A stretch of 64,000 nucleotides of DNA from Trichomonas tenax. Taxonomy: Eukaryota; Parabasalia; Trichomonadida; Trichomonadidae. The position numbers and the translations under genes are program-made. Location: the NCBI GenBank assembly GCA_023091735.1, contig JALKBU010000030.1, positions 1-64,000 of the forward strand. Reading direction: 5' to 3'. Below the pieces are notes generated by a model. That model was given only the letters and a program-made list of their open reading frames with translations. It made no database searches and was not told the DNA's origin. This document shows positions 1-10,287 of this stretch, one piece after another (position 1 is the stretch's first letter; every line of letters begins with the position of its first letter).

Positions 1-315
1 AATATTGAATAATATATTTTTCATGCTTTATATATCCACAGCATTTTAGATGGGAAAATTTTTCATTTGCCACCAAAATTAAACCTTAAATATTCATACT
101 GGTGGAGAAAAATCGAGATGTTTGAGTAGGCGCAGAAAATTCAGTGACGCCTATTCCATTAGTTTCATATAGAAACAGTGCTTTTATAATTTACTTGAGA
201 TGAAAATAATTTCACAAATTATTTCCTGTATCATTGACAGCTGATTTTATAATGCTTATAAAACATTATTGAATACGTTTAAATTAAACAAAACTTAATC
301 CAGATTATAACATTT
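1..315. other. Left window edge, non-coding
   Basis: Downstream of the PAQR gene; AT-rich with nothing recognised. Confidence 0.5.
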
Positions 316-1137
316 TCATATCATTGCTTCACAAGACAAGCATCCAACGAAGCTTCCAACAGAAGCAGCGATGTGAAACCAGAAGTGAGAGTGGAAACAC
401 CATTGGAATATATTTCCTTGACAGAATCTTTCTGGCAATTTACTTCCACGGAAGAATATGCCAACACCTTCAATGAGGATAGTAGCAATACGTAAGTAAA
501 GCATTTTCTGTGATTTCGCATTCCATCCATAAACTTTAATTCCATGAGCAAACAATGGGAAACATGTAAGTGCGCAAATGGAGAATGACACAGTTCTAAG
601 TGTGTACATCTTGTGTTTAAGGATAAATGGAATGCTTCCAATAATTAATATTGCTAAAACTGAAAAAACAGCGATATAGATGTACATCAGTTTGTTGTTG
701 CGGTTATGGAAGAAAGCTATTGTATCAACAAAGTCGTATGAGAAAATTTGAATTGCAATTCCTGAAACATCGAAATTTAACATGATATCATATAAATTTC
801 TGCTATAGTTTCTGAAAGTGTGGTACAGACTGGACACGAAGTACGTATAGGCAGTGACCATATGCAACCAGAAAATTCTCTCTTTAAAGAATGCGCCTCT
901 TATAATGAAGAAAATGGCTGCAAGGAAGTGCGACCATATATTGGATAAGTCAGTGCTTGGTGTAGTCCAAATATTAAAGATAGTTTTGATATTTATCGGT
1001 TGTCCAATCATAATCTTGTATCTTGTCATGAATTCGTTATCACATAGAACATCTTTTAAGTCTTCCCACTGTTTTTGGAGGTTTGGATCCGGACTATCGA
1101 ATTGTTCTGAATGTTGGCGATATTTTCCTCTGGACAT
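316..1137 (-). CDS. PAQR / hemolysin III-family seven-TM protein
   Basis: A 273-residue membrane protein of the progestin/adipoQ receptor (PAQR) and hemolysin-III superfamily. The family's metal-site motifs are visible in order: SSLYH (Ser-x3-His), the Asp of NFDVSG in the next helix, and SHFWFH (His-x3-His) near the C-terminus after LPERF..G. The N-terminal NIWSH motif and about seven hydrophobic segments complete the pattern. Known members are metal-dependent hydrolase-like receptors acting on lipids or ceramides at the plasma membrane, Golgi or ER; substrate and location here are not visible. The start is supported by an initiator directly abutting the ATG. Length is normal for the family. 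The next gene upstream, on the same strand, is the chromodomain gene. Confidence 0.88.
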   Translation of the reverse strand: MSRGKYRQHSEQFDSPDPNLQKQWEDLKDVLCDNEFMTRYKIMIGQPINIKTIFNIWTTPSTDLSNIWSHFLAAIFFIIRGAFFKERIFWLHMVTAYTYFVSSLYHTFRNYSRNLYDIMLNFDVSGIAIQIFSYDFVDTIAFFHNRNNKLMYIYIAVFSVLAILIIGSIPFILKHKMYTLRTVSFSICALTCFPLFAHGIKVYGWNAKSQKMLYLRIATILIEGVGIFFRGSKLPERFCQGNIFQWCFHSHFWFHIAASVGSFVGCLSCEAMI

Positions 1138-1150
1138 TAATGAAAAATGA
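1138..1150 (-). promoter_or_regulatory. Trichomonad initiator (Inr) of the PAQR gene
   Basis: On the minus strand this reads TCATTTTTCATTA and is followed at once by ATG. It matches the published long trichomonad initiator TCAYTWYTCATTA at every position. If transcription starts at the A of the first TCA, the 5' UTR is about 11 bases. Confidence 0.8.
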
Positions 1151-1489
1151 AGGTTTCGGAAAAAAACTGTTATTATATTTATCCTTTTTACTATAAAATA
1201 GATATAGATTTTGGCTTGAATCGTTGTTTTAGAAAAATCGGAAAAATAAATTTCAAAATGATTATTGATTTCTCTTGTACCAAATGTCTTACCTTGACGA
1301 TGAAATCATTGCCATAAGTCACAAATCCGATTAGCTTCTAATAAATTATTTTTTGATAGTAATATTTCTATTGCTTATGTGGATTTAATATCACTAAGCT
1401 ATTTGAATGAGTCATGCAATGATATGGACATGTTTTCTAAGATATTAAAATTATATATTTTGTAATTATTGCATTTCATTGGATTTGCA
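1138..1489. other. Intergenic, PAQR to chromodomain gene
   Basis: AT-rich spacer. Apart from the PAQR initiator at its left edge I see no gene, repeat or RNA in it. Confidence 0.6.
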
Positions 1490-1924
1490 TTAGTTTAAAT
1501 CATTAACTGTACGCAGGCGTGGTTTTAAGAACTCGTATAATAAATATGGAAAATATTTTTTAAGACATTCGCTTCCTACGTAGTGTGTTGAATGATCCTT
1601 GTATTGAACTTTGTAATAAACTCCATTATTTCTTCGATATCCTTTAAAAATTTTTGTAACTTGAATTTCATCAGTCAAATCATTGATAATTTCCATTTTT
1701 TCGCTACGATTATATTTACTTTGGAATTCATCATTCTTTAGTTTTACTGTTTTCAAATAATCGTTTAATAAATCTGTACAGCCCATATTTTGTTCATCAA
1801 CCCACGAATTCTCGCTGTCAGGATAACCGACCCACTTCACAAAATACATTCGTGACTGCGCAATGTCATGATGCGCAAGAATTTTTTCAACTTCGTAAAC
1901 ATTTTCATCTTCACTTGAAGACAT
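1490..1924 (-). CDS. HP1-like chromodomain protein
   Basis: A 144-residue nuclear protein. Residues about 9-58 form a chromodomain: YEVEKIL opens it, followed by YFVKWVGYPDSENSWV. The aromatic cage positions (Tyr of YEVEKIL, Trp of VKW, aromatic of GY) that bind methyl-lysine in HP1 and Polycomb are all present. Residues about 85-140 (VYYKVQYKDHSTHYV onward) look like a second, chromo-shadow-type fold, so the chromodomain-linker-shadow layout resembles HP1. HP1 proteins read H3K9/H3K27 methylation and compact chromatin; which mark is read here is inference. Short N-terminal acidic stretch (SSSEDE). A TCATTA initiator lies 4-9 bases upstream (1928-1933, minus). A chromodomain captured from a retroelement is the alternative, but no integrase or RT is adjacent. 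Confidence 0.85.
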   Translation of the reverse strand: MSSSEDENVYEVEKILAHHDIAQSRMYFVKWVGYPDSENSWVDEQNMGCTDLLNDYLKTVKLKNDEFQSKYNRSEKMEIINDLTDEIQVTKIFKGYRRNNGVYYKVQYKDHSTHYVGSECLKKYFPYLLYEFLKPRLRTVNDLN

Positions 1925-1959
1925 TTTAATGAAGGGGTGCGAAAAATATAACAGGATTA

Positions 1960-2011
1960 TTTACATGACAAAATCCAAATTTACATAACAAATTTTCTAT
2001 TTTACCTGACA
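1960..2011. promoter_or_regulatory. Phased triplet of TTTACATGACA-type motifs
   Basis: Three related 11-mers lie at 1960-1970 (TTTACATGACA), 1980-1990 (TTTACATAACA) and 2001-2011 (TTTACCTGACA), at 20 and 21-base intervals, about 35-90 bases upstream of the chromodomain start. The same motif recurs upstream of many genes in the window. A regulatory role is inferred. Confidence 0.45.
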
Positions 2012-3881
2012 AAATTCAATGTTTCCAAAAAAAAATCAATTGGATAATCGCTTCTTTTGTTGATGCTGTTTGGTCATTTTTGGATCCAATTGGAAACTCA
2101 TTCCAGGAGCCATCTTCGTTCTGAAAAGTCAATGCTCTGTCAAACTGCTTTCAGAACAATTGTCATTTAATAATTCTAATACAACATCAAATGACCGAAA
2201 TTGATAAAAACCTGGTCTCTGTTTGTGCTAGATGCTAATTACTACGCAATTAGGATATAATCAGTTATGCTGTTATATATCAGTGAGACAAGTAAATGTT
2301 CGACATTTTCATTTTTTGCTCGAAATACGATTTCGATCCTGATGATTGGCTCACCCAAATGACTACCGCTCGTATATTATTTGTTCCTCATTGGGTGTTG
2401 GCCCTACTGTGTGAGATCCAAGGCGATTGGTAGTTAAAGCCGAAGTCCCCCTATTTTTTTGCTTTATTTAAGGGGGTATGTTTGAATGGTTTACATTTTT
2501 CCATTGTTGGGCTCTGATTGCCTCAGTGTTTGACATTTGCGCGCAACATCAATGAGAGAAATCATACCATAACAAGTCGTGTTTACAATAGAAGTAAAAT
2601 TAGTATTCTCTGTTTAATATTTAAAAAATTGTATATATCTTGGTTTTCGAAATAACTGAATACAATTCACAAAATGATAGCAAAGGCACCATAATGCAAT
2701 CTGTTTCTCATTTGATAGTAATTTGCTCAGAGATATAATTTCCAGGTTTTTCAATTTCTGTGTAAATTGTCTGTCCTTCTTTTCTTATAATGACCTAACT
2801 TACTAGGTTCTGTTTTTGGTTAAATTTTAAGAAAATATTACCATTAGTTTTTGTCACATATATGAGAAAATGCAAATTTACGGATGAAAAAATGACATTT
2901 TTAAACCTCTGTGAGCATTTTAAAAGAATTTTGTTTTAAGATATTGCTGCTATTTGATATGATGTATGTGATATTTAACTTGTACTTAATGAATACTAAT
3001 ATTGAGGGACTAGATGCAAAAATGCGCTACTTTTGACTATCTCCATATATAGATGTATTTGGAAAATAAAACATTCATTCTGTGATGCTCCTATAGTGGT
3101 GAGCTACTAATCTATTGATATTTTTTAAAAAACACGCACTTTACGTTTTTACTCAGATTATCTATTTTGTTTTGGATTTCCGTTAAAGACCTAAATCAAA
3201 AATGTGCTTTAAGATTTAGCTAATATTTTATATTGTCTTACATTCCTGATGTGAGCAAATCTTCACAAATCCAATATTGAGGGAGCCTATGCATAAACAA
3301 GTTGAAAATTAGGCAACATTTTTCCTTCTGCGGTGTAGTTCCGCGACCTTCATTACTTTTTATCTGATCAATATTTTTTCGATTTGAAAGTACTTTCATG
3401 TACATATTGATAGTTGTCTATCCAGTGGTATAAGTGGCACAGTCTATATATCTATCAAATCATTGTTTGCATTACAAATCGTCCAAAAATATACGATTTC
3501 CAGCATAAATGTATGCTCTACTATGCAGCATATGATATTTTTATGTGTATTATTGATTCAAATGCCTCTTATACGCTTAAAATTAAAAATGCAACTAATT
3601 CATTAATTGATTTTAGGGCGATTATACACATGAAAGTTATATAATTTGATGGGATTTGGATTTGCAGCTGTAATAATGTACAATTTTAGAATCTTAGATT
3701 TGGCAATGAAAAAAAAAATTATGCGCTGAGGAAAGATGGTGTCTCAACTTTTTGCCTCATTTGACTTGTCATTTGCCCTTGAAACGGCATAAACAATTAG
3801 ATATCTGCGCGTATATTTCTGTCATTGGTATTAGAAAATTTGCTACAAGACCTGAGATAAAAATTATAATTCAGTAAATAA
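2012..3881. other. Gene-poor AT-rich region
   Basis: No supportable gene. A slightly less AT-rich patch near 2330-2460 has no long open frame. A 76-codon frame at 3414-3644 has no recognisable features and composition like its surroundings. Confidence 0.5.
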
Positions 3882-4238
3882 ATGCAGAACACCATCAAAA
3901 ACGCAAAGCACATGCTTAACTCTTCCATCTCATACGATTCGATGTTGCATAATTACATGCAATCGCTACAGGATAAAGATATGCAAATCAAAATCTTTAA
4001 TGCGACGAATACGTCAGAGTAAACCTAACGCCAAGAATACGCTCATGCTTCTAATGAAGGACGCGTCTTCTTATATCCAAAATATATCAAAACATTTAAT
4101 CCGACCAAATTTCCTTACTTTTTGGGCGAGATAATTAATCACAAGCAACTCATTCATACATCTAATGAGAATTACGTCTTTGCAAATAGTAAATACTGCT
4201 ATTCGTCGCATATTTTAAATTCCTCTCGATTTTCGTAG
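3882..4238 (+). pseudogene. Decayed unrecognised reading frame
   Basis: A single frame of 119 codons starts with ATG and ends at TAG. It is broken by two TAA codons a few residues apart near 4020-4028. Codon use and base composition are less AT-rich than the flanks, which suggests former coding sequence. Translated pieces include MQSLQDKDMQIKIF before the stops and YPKYIKTFNPTKFPYFLGE after them. I do not recognise the family. It could be a fragment of a mobile-element or lineage-specific gene, or chance. Confidence 0.3.
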
Positions 4239-4590
4239 GCAACAATACATTTCAACATTTTAGAAGTAATTACATTTATCATTTCCTGTTAAATTAAGTT
4301 TAAAAGCACTTATATAACTATAATAATAATTTTTGATTATATGTGGAAAAGTTATAATCTAAACAATATTGATTTTTATGAGTATGCAACTATAGTTTGT
4401 TTTAATACATTATTTATTTTATCAATACGATAAATGTATGTATAAAAAGTCGAAAATTAAAAAAAACGAAGATTTTACCGTCTTTATTTTTTATGCACAA
4501 GCATATAGATCATCTCTTCAATTTGGATTAACCAAAATTTAAGAAAAAAATTTCGATGAATTTTATTACATTTCAGAGTTATTAACATTT
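4239..4590. other. Intergenic before BspA-like pseudogene
   Basis: Strongly AT-rich spacer; no feature seen. Confidence 0.5.
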
Positions 4591-6035
4591 ATGCATTATT
4601 TGTTCAGTTTTTGCTTTAAAACAATTGCTAGCGAACATTATATTATATTTAACATAAACATATTTTCTAAAGTCAATTTCGAGTTTACCGGTGATCCGCA
4701 AATATATATTAATTCTCAATTATTTCTTATGGACAAAAGCAACACATACATTTCGCTTTATTTAGGTTCAGGAAGAATTTCTGTGGAGATTCCTTCTACT
4801 GTGAAGACAATAAAATTGGGAGCATTCAAGTCAAAAGCTGATTTAGTTTCCATCACATGTTCGGGTATATCACAGCTCGAACGTATTGAATTAAAGGCAT
4901 TTTATGACTGCTGCAAATTATCATCATTTTGTGATTTCCCCAATATTAATTTCATTTGTGTTAGTGCATTCGAAAACACCAAATTCTCAAAAGGTTTATC
5001 ATTTGGAACAAATTTTTATAAAGTTGATGAAAGAGCATTCTACAACTGCAATTTAATTCCTTCTATAGCGTTCAACACCAACACCACTCTTGAAATAGGA
5101 AAGAAGCATTTTGTTATTGTAGTTAAGTTTCTTCATTGTCAATTGTGAGTAGTTCTTCGATAAAATTGTATGATCAAGCATTTTTTGGTCTCTTTAAAGT
5201 TACATCCATCAGTCTTTCTCGTAATATAATTTCTTACGGCGTGAATGTATTCAGTAACTGCGAGCTGGAATCAGTAACATTCGAAGGCAATGTTTTGGGA
5301 ACAAATACTCTTGTTTCTGGAATATTCAAAGATTGCCAGCATCTTCACGATATTAAAATTCCTTCCAATATCAAATCAATCGGATCTCTTTCATTGAGCA
5401 ACACATCAATCACCAATCTCGACATTCCAGACAATGTCACTGAGTTCGGCCTTCAGTGCTTCATAGGATGTTCATCACTTGTCTCCATCAAAATCAGCAC
5501 AAAATCAAAGCTACAACACTTCAACTATGGCGCTTTCGATGGATGCTCATCATTCACAAAGATAATTCCATTCAGGAATGACTTCTTCATGACAGACTAC
5601 GGTGCACTTTACGATCGCGACATGACATGAATGATTGTATATCCACCGGCATCACCAAATCGATACTTCGCTCTTGCTTACAGTGTCGTCAGCATCGCTG
5701 AGAGTGCATTCATCGGATGCATCAACCTTGAATCAGTCCTTATCCACGATAACACCGTGACAAGCATTGGACGTAATGCATTCGAAGGTTGTATTAATCT
5801 CAAATCTATCAATATTCCTCTTTCTGTTGTTGATATTGGCGAAAATGCATTCATTGGTTGTTGCCGCCTTCAATGCGGCAGTGTCCTTTTCCAGAACAAG
5901 ACAGCATCATTTCAGGCTCAGCTCCTCCGCAGCAGTTTAAGTCCATCGTCACTTCGATCATGTGAAGTAGTCACATGTCGATCAACTCAATACTCAGCAA
6001 GATATCTTCTCTTCGCTGTTTTCATTGTTATGTAA
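4591..6035 (+). pseudogene. BspA-like leucine-rich repeat protein, broken
   Basis: Leucine-rich repeats of the BspA / LRR_5 type run through the whole interval. Repeated cores have the form AF..C..L..I.IP..V..IG, for example [19 protein letters not shown] and [10 protein letters not shown]. Large BspA-like families are typical of trichomonads and are thought to be surface or secreted adhesion proteins. Three frame segments carry it: 4591-5148, 5136-5630 and 5631-6035. The first joins the second through a frameshift near 5101-5103, where the expected AF.C pattern resumes in the other frame, followed by an in-frame TAA at 5124-5126. The second and third share a frame separated only by TGA at 5628-5630. 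No signal peptide or clear C-terminal membrane anchor is visible, so the 5' end may also be lost. One frameshift plus two stops make a functional full-length product unlikely. Confidence 0.8.
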
Positions 6036-6610
6036 TTCAATATAATTTCATTATTTTATTAGAATCAAGCAAATATTAATTCGTATGTGTTTTATTATAT
6101 TATACGAAAGTTTGTAATAGAGATATGAGTTCTATTTTGATAAAAAAAGATGTCATAGCTCATCATATATTTGGTACACAAACATTAGACATTATAATTA
6201 AGACAAGCATTATAGGCTAATATAAAAATATTGGTCTTATTCGGATTTTACTATAAATCTCGCTTATCTGATTCAATCAGAAATTGAAATTTTGTTTCAT
6301 TTAATCAAACTCAAGCCATGAGTTACGGCATCAAAGTTTAATGACATTATAGTTCTAAATAGATTGTTTATATTATATTTCTCGAGATTTTTGAACATTG
6401 AGTTTTTTAAAAAAAGTGACTAAAATCAATATCACATAGAATTAATTGAGAACTTTTTTTGTGAAGAAATTATTGGAATTTTACCGGGAATATATTTGAA
6501 AAAGTGAAAATATTGACTAATGCTATAGCAATATCACATAAAAATTCAGTTGCCGTTTAAAAATAAAACAAATTTCGTCACTTTTTGTAATTAAAAGTCG
6601 CAATTAAAAA
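6036..6610. other. Intergenic, upstream of Sel1-repeat gene
   Basis: AT-rich. It holds the likely initiator of the Sel1 gene at 6578-6586 and a reverse-oriented AAAAAAAGTGAC near 6410. Nothing else seen. Confidence 0.5.
6578..6586 (+). promoter_or_regulatory. Inr-like TCACTTTTT of the Sel1-repeat gene
   Basis: TCACTTTTT fits TCA-Y-T/A and lies about 31 bases before the ATG at 6611. The same octamer precedes VPS25, cyclin, SHIPPO and the 1363-residue gene. Confidence 0.6.
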
Positions 6611-9600
6611 ATGATCGATAAAGAGAATGTCGCTCGTTATGATGTCCGACCACCTCCAATTCTGGCAGACTTCAGACAGCCGACGCCAAATTCGACATCT
6701 GAGTCAGATTTTTTCAATAATTTAGCAAAACAAAGATCTCCGCGAAGAAAACCAAAGAAATCAGTATCTGTGCGGCAAATAAAACCATCGCTTATTGCAA
6801 CGATGCCAGAAGATCCGCGCGTTCTTCAGTCTGAATATTCATTAACACGAAAAGTCGATTTAAGTTTGAAATCTGACACGATAAAACATCTCGCAGACTC
6901 AGGAAACACCGACGCTATGCTCACATACGGAAATTTGATAATGGATTCGAATCCTAAAAAAGCAATAAAATATATAAAGCAAGCAGCAAACAATAACAAC
7001 GCTGAAGCCGCTTGCAAGTATTCAATGATTCTAATGTCGCACTTAGAAAAGCACAATGATCTTTCTGAAGCTTTAAAATATCTCGAAAAGTCAGCAATGC
7101 TTGGTGATCCACAAGGGCAATATGAGTATGGTCGCCTCCTTATACATGGAAAGCAGGTGCCAAAAGATGTCCAAAAAGGTGCTGAATTAATACAAAAATC
7201 TGCTGATCAAGATTATTCTCCCGCACAATTTCGATATTCACGCATTTTGATGCGCAACAACGCATCAAAAGAGGATATGCAGGACGGCGTTCGATATTTA
7301 AAACTTGCAGCACGAAACAAAAATCCTGAATCGATGGTCAGACTTGCGCAGCTTTATGAGAAAGGAAACTACGTGAAACAGAACTACGGGAAGGCTGTGA
7401 GTCTATTCCGTGAAGCTTCGGAGTTAGGAAACATCGAAGCGATGAATTGTTTCGGAACGATTTTGTTGAACGGAGAATGTGGCATTGAAGCTGATCCTTT
7501 ATCGGCTCTCGCTATTCTCGAAAAAGCAGCGGCTAAGAACAACTCAGACGCGATATTCAACATTGGTCAATATTTAGCGACAAATGGAAATAATCAAGAA
7601 CAAAAGAAAGGAATCAATTACATTAAACGCGCAGCATCTCTCGGAAATCATTATGCGCAATATAATCTCGGCTTGATGTACGAAAAAGGAGAAATATTAC
7701 CGAAGAATCTCGAAGAAGCAGCAAAGCTTTACGAGCAATCTTCAAAAAAAGGCAATGTTAAAGCTTTGTGCAATCTTGCTTCAATGCTTGCAGCGGGAGA
7801 AGGAATAGAAAGAGACGAAAAAAGAGCTCTCGAAATGTTCAAACAAGCTGCTGACAAAGGACATCTTATTTCTACGTACAGATACGCAAATATGTTAGAG
7901 AAACAAGGCGTTATATCATTAGTAAGAGGACAAGTCACAGATTATTATACAATGGCTGCTGAACGAGGACATCCTCGAGCTATGTTTTCTGCTGCTAAAC
8001 TTGTCGAAGCAAGTGACAGAGGATTGGCAAAAAGCTATTATGCTAAAGCCGCTAAGCTTGGAGTCGATGAAGCTTTGTATAGATTGGCTCTTTTGCAAAG
8101 ACTTGACGGAGATCAATTCTGGTGGTCAACAATACAAGAAGCAGCCCAAAAAGGCGTTGTTGAAGCCCAAATTCAAGTTGCTTTGGACACAATAAAGAAT
8201 GGAACTGATGAAGAGAAAAAGGCCGCGTTAGAGACATTCAAGAAAGCGTCAGAATCAGGCCATGTTGTTGCAAAGTTCAATTATGGCGTTGCGTTACTCA
8301 ACACTGACAGAAATAAAGCAATAAGATTGATTGCCGAAGCTGCTGACAGTGAATTCGTCCAAGCACAATATGAATACGGAAGATTACTGAGAAAAGAAGG
8401 ACAGTCGTTAAAGGCTTTTAGATATTTGCAGATGGCAGCTGATGGAGGAAATGCAGATGCAATGTATGCTGTTGCAACAATGTATGAAGGAGGAGAAGGA
8501 TGCCAGAGATCAGCAAGAGCCGCCCATCCGTTGATAGAGAGTGCTGCCAAAGGAGGAAATGCTGATGCACAATACAGATATTCTTTGATGCTCGAAGAAG
8601 GTGTTTCTTGTTTGAAATCACACTCTGATTCTGCAAAATATCTTAAACTTGCTGCTGATGGCGGAAACAAAGAAGCTTTGCTGAAATATACAAAATCACT
8701 TTTGTCACAGGCAAATACAGAAGCATTCGTGTATGCAAAGAAAGGAGCTGAAGTTAAGAAACCGCTGCCAGAAGCTCTCGTTATATATGCAAAGCTGTTA
8801 AGGAATGGTTTTGGTTGTATCCAAGATTATACTTTAGCTGCTTCTTGCATGAAACGAGCCGCTGATTTAGATTATTCAGAAGCTCAATTCCTTTATGCTG
8901 ATATGATATTCAATGGAGAAGTCGATGGAATGCGAGCAGAAGCTGATGATTATCTTCTGCGCGCTGCCGATTTTGGAAGCAAAGATGCGAGAAGAACACT
9001 TGCAGAGCTCTTTGAAACGGATAATGATACCTCGAAATCTCTTCATTTCTATCGCTTAGCAGCTGATTCCGGTGATAGCGAAGGTTGCAGGAAATATTCC
9101 ATTTCATTGCTTGCAGATGATAACGATGACAAAACGAAGAGAGAAGGAGAAATATTCCTTCGAAGAGCTTCATCTGATCACAACGTTGAAGCAGAGTATA
9201 CTGTTGCTATGCTCCCAGGTGTTAAAGGAACACATGATGCAAAGCAGTTGCTTAAATATGCAGCATTCACTGGACATGTTGAATCATTGATTGCATTAAG
9301 TTATACATCAAATAATCCTCTTAAGCTACTCGAAAGTGCAGCTTCAAGTGGCGACAAAACTGCTTTATATTTGCTTGGAACTTATTTCTCCAAATATCAA
9401 CCAATAAGAGCACCGGCTTATCTTCTTGCTGCACTAGAAAAGGGCGAAGACAAGGCTTTATTGCCTTTGGCCGAAGTGACAAATAAGTCGAAAGATGTTG
9501 AAAATTATCTTTTACGAGCTCTCGATAAAAAAGTTGAAGGAACTGAGCTGAAACTTGCCAAATTCTATGATGGAAGAGATAATGACAAAGCAGAACTATA

Positions 9601-9928
9601 TTATAGAAAAGGAGCAGACAGCGGTGATGCTGAATCAATGTTTAGACTTGCAAAGCTTTTACTCGCGAAAGATAAAGAATGCAAAGAAGGAAAAGCTTTG
9701 ATGATCAGAGCAGCAAATAAGAACAACGTTGCAGCTAAAATAGAAGTCGCCAAAGATATGGAAATGCGTGGAGAAAAAGCTGATGCGCTAAAAATGTATC
9801 AAAGCATATTAAAACAGAATTGGATAGCTGAGATTGCTGAAACTGTGAATGAGTTGCAGAAATCTCTTGGTGATATCGACAATGGGAAAGATTCGCTCAA
9901 GTTGATGTATACCAAACCCCAAAATTAA
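6611..9928 (+). CDS. Giant Sel1-like (TPR-type) repeat protein
   Basis: An intact 1105-residue protein built almost wholly of Sel1-like repeats, a TPR-related helical hairpin of about 36 residues with the pattern A...Y..G.....G......A..Y...AA..GN..A. Clear units include QYNLGLMYEKGEILPKNLEE and QYEYGRLLRKEGQSLKAFRY. Repeats run from about residue 90 to 1090; the first 90 residues are basic, Pro/Ser-rich and probably disordered. No signal peptide or membrane segment is seen, so unlike SEL1L/Hrd3 (ER) it is probably cytosolic. The repeat solenoid is a protein-interaction scaffold; no catalytic domain is present and the partner is unknown. The stop codon runs into TAATAAA, which could serve as the trichomonad UAAA polyadenylation signal. 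A short Sel1-like remnant lies at about 20454-20520. Confidence 0.9.
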   Translation: MIDKENVARYDVRPPPILADFRQPTPNSTSESDFFNNLAKQRSPRRKPKKSVSVRQIKPSLIATMPEDPRVLQSEYSLTRKVDLSLKSDTIKHLADSGNTDAMLTYGNLIMDSNPKKAIKYIKQAANNNNAEAACKYSMILMSHLEKHNDLSEALKYLEKSAMLGDPQGQYEYGRLLIHGKQVPKDVQKGAELIQKSADQDYSPAQFRYSRILMRNNASKEDMQDGVRYLKLAARNKNPESMVRLAQLYEKGNYVKQNYGKAVSLFREASELGNIEAMNCFGTILLNGECGIEADPLSALAILEKAAAKNNSDAIFNIGQYLATNGNNQEQKKGINYIKRAASLGNHYAQYNLGLMYEKGEILPKNLEEAAKLYEQSSKKGNVKALCNLASMLAAGEGIERDEKRALEMFKQAADKGHLISTYRYANMLEKQGVISLVRGQVTDYYTMAAERGHPRAMFSAAKLVEASDRGLAKSYYAKAAKLGVDEALYRLALLQRLDGDQFWWSTIQEAAQKGVVEAQIQVALDTIKNGTDEEKKAALETFKKASESGHVVAKFNYGVALLNTDRNKAIRLIAEAADSEFVQAQYEYGRLLRKEGQSLKAFRYLQMAADGGNADAMYAVATMYEGGEGCQRSARAAHPLIESAAKGGNADAQYRYSLMLEEGVSCLKSHSDSAKYLKLAADGGNKEALLKYTKSLLSQANTEAFVYAKKGAEVKKPLPEALVIYAKLLRNGFGCIQDYTLAASCMKRAADLDYSEAQFLYADMIFNGEVDGMRAEADDYLLRAADFGSKDARRTLAELFETDNDTSKSLHFYRLAADSGDSEGCRKYSISLLADDNDDKTKREGEIFLRRASSDHNVEAEYTVAMLPGVKGTHDAKQLLKYAAFTGHVESLIALSYTSNNPLKLLESAASSGDKTALYLLGTYFSKYQPIRAPAYLLAALEKGEDKALLPLAEVTNKSKDVENYLLRALDKKVEGTELKLAKFYDGRDNDKAELYYRKGADSGDAESMFRLAKLLLAKDKECKEGKALMIRAANKNNVAAKIEVAKDMEMRGEKADALKMYQSILKQNWIAEIAETVNELQKSLGDIDNGKDSLKLMYTKPQN

Positions 9929-10287
9929 TAAATTGTTTGTAGTTATTGCGAAATTTAATATATTTTTTTAAAATATCATATCAATTGATCTAATTCGATA
10001 ACATATAATTTGCGTATAATTACATGATAAGCATTAAGCCCAATTTTTAACAATATAAACTCAAATTTAAAATAATTATACAATTCAATGATATTTAATT
10101 CAAGTATATGGCTATATTCAGTTTTTATGATTAAATTATATGATTTGAGTTCAATTGATCAATTATATAATCAAAATGAATATTTTCAAGATGGAATCAA
10201 TTTAAGCTTATGAAAGAACGGTAAATCAACAAAAACATAGATTTATATAAATAAACAATCATGAGTAAAAAGATAAAGTCAATAAAA
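9929..10287. other. Intergenic between convergent genes
   Basis: 3'-to-3' spacer between the Sel1 and cyclin genes, very AT-rich, no feature seen. Confidence 0.5.

Noticed and set aside
3414..3644. A 76-residue gene
   Set aside because: No initiator, no domain, composition equal to the flanking AT-rich DNA.
8281..8670. Antisense proteins within the Sel1 gene
   Set aside because: Repeat-rich codon use opens opposite-strand frames; no independent signals.
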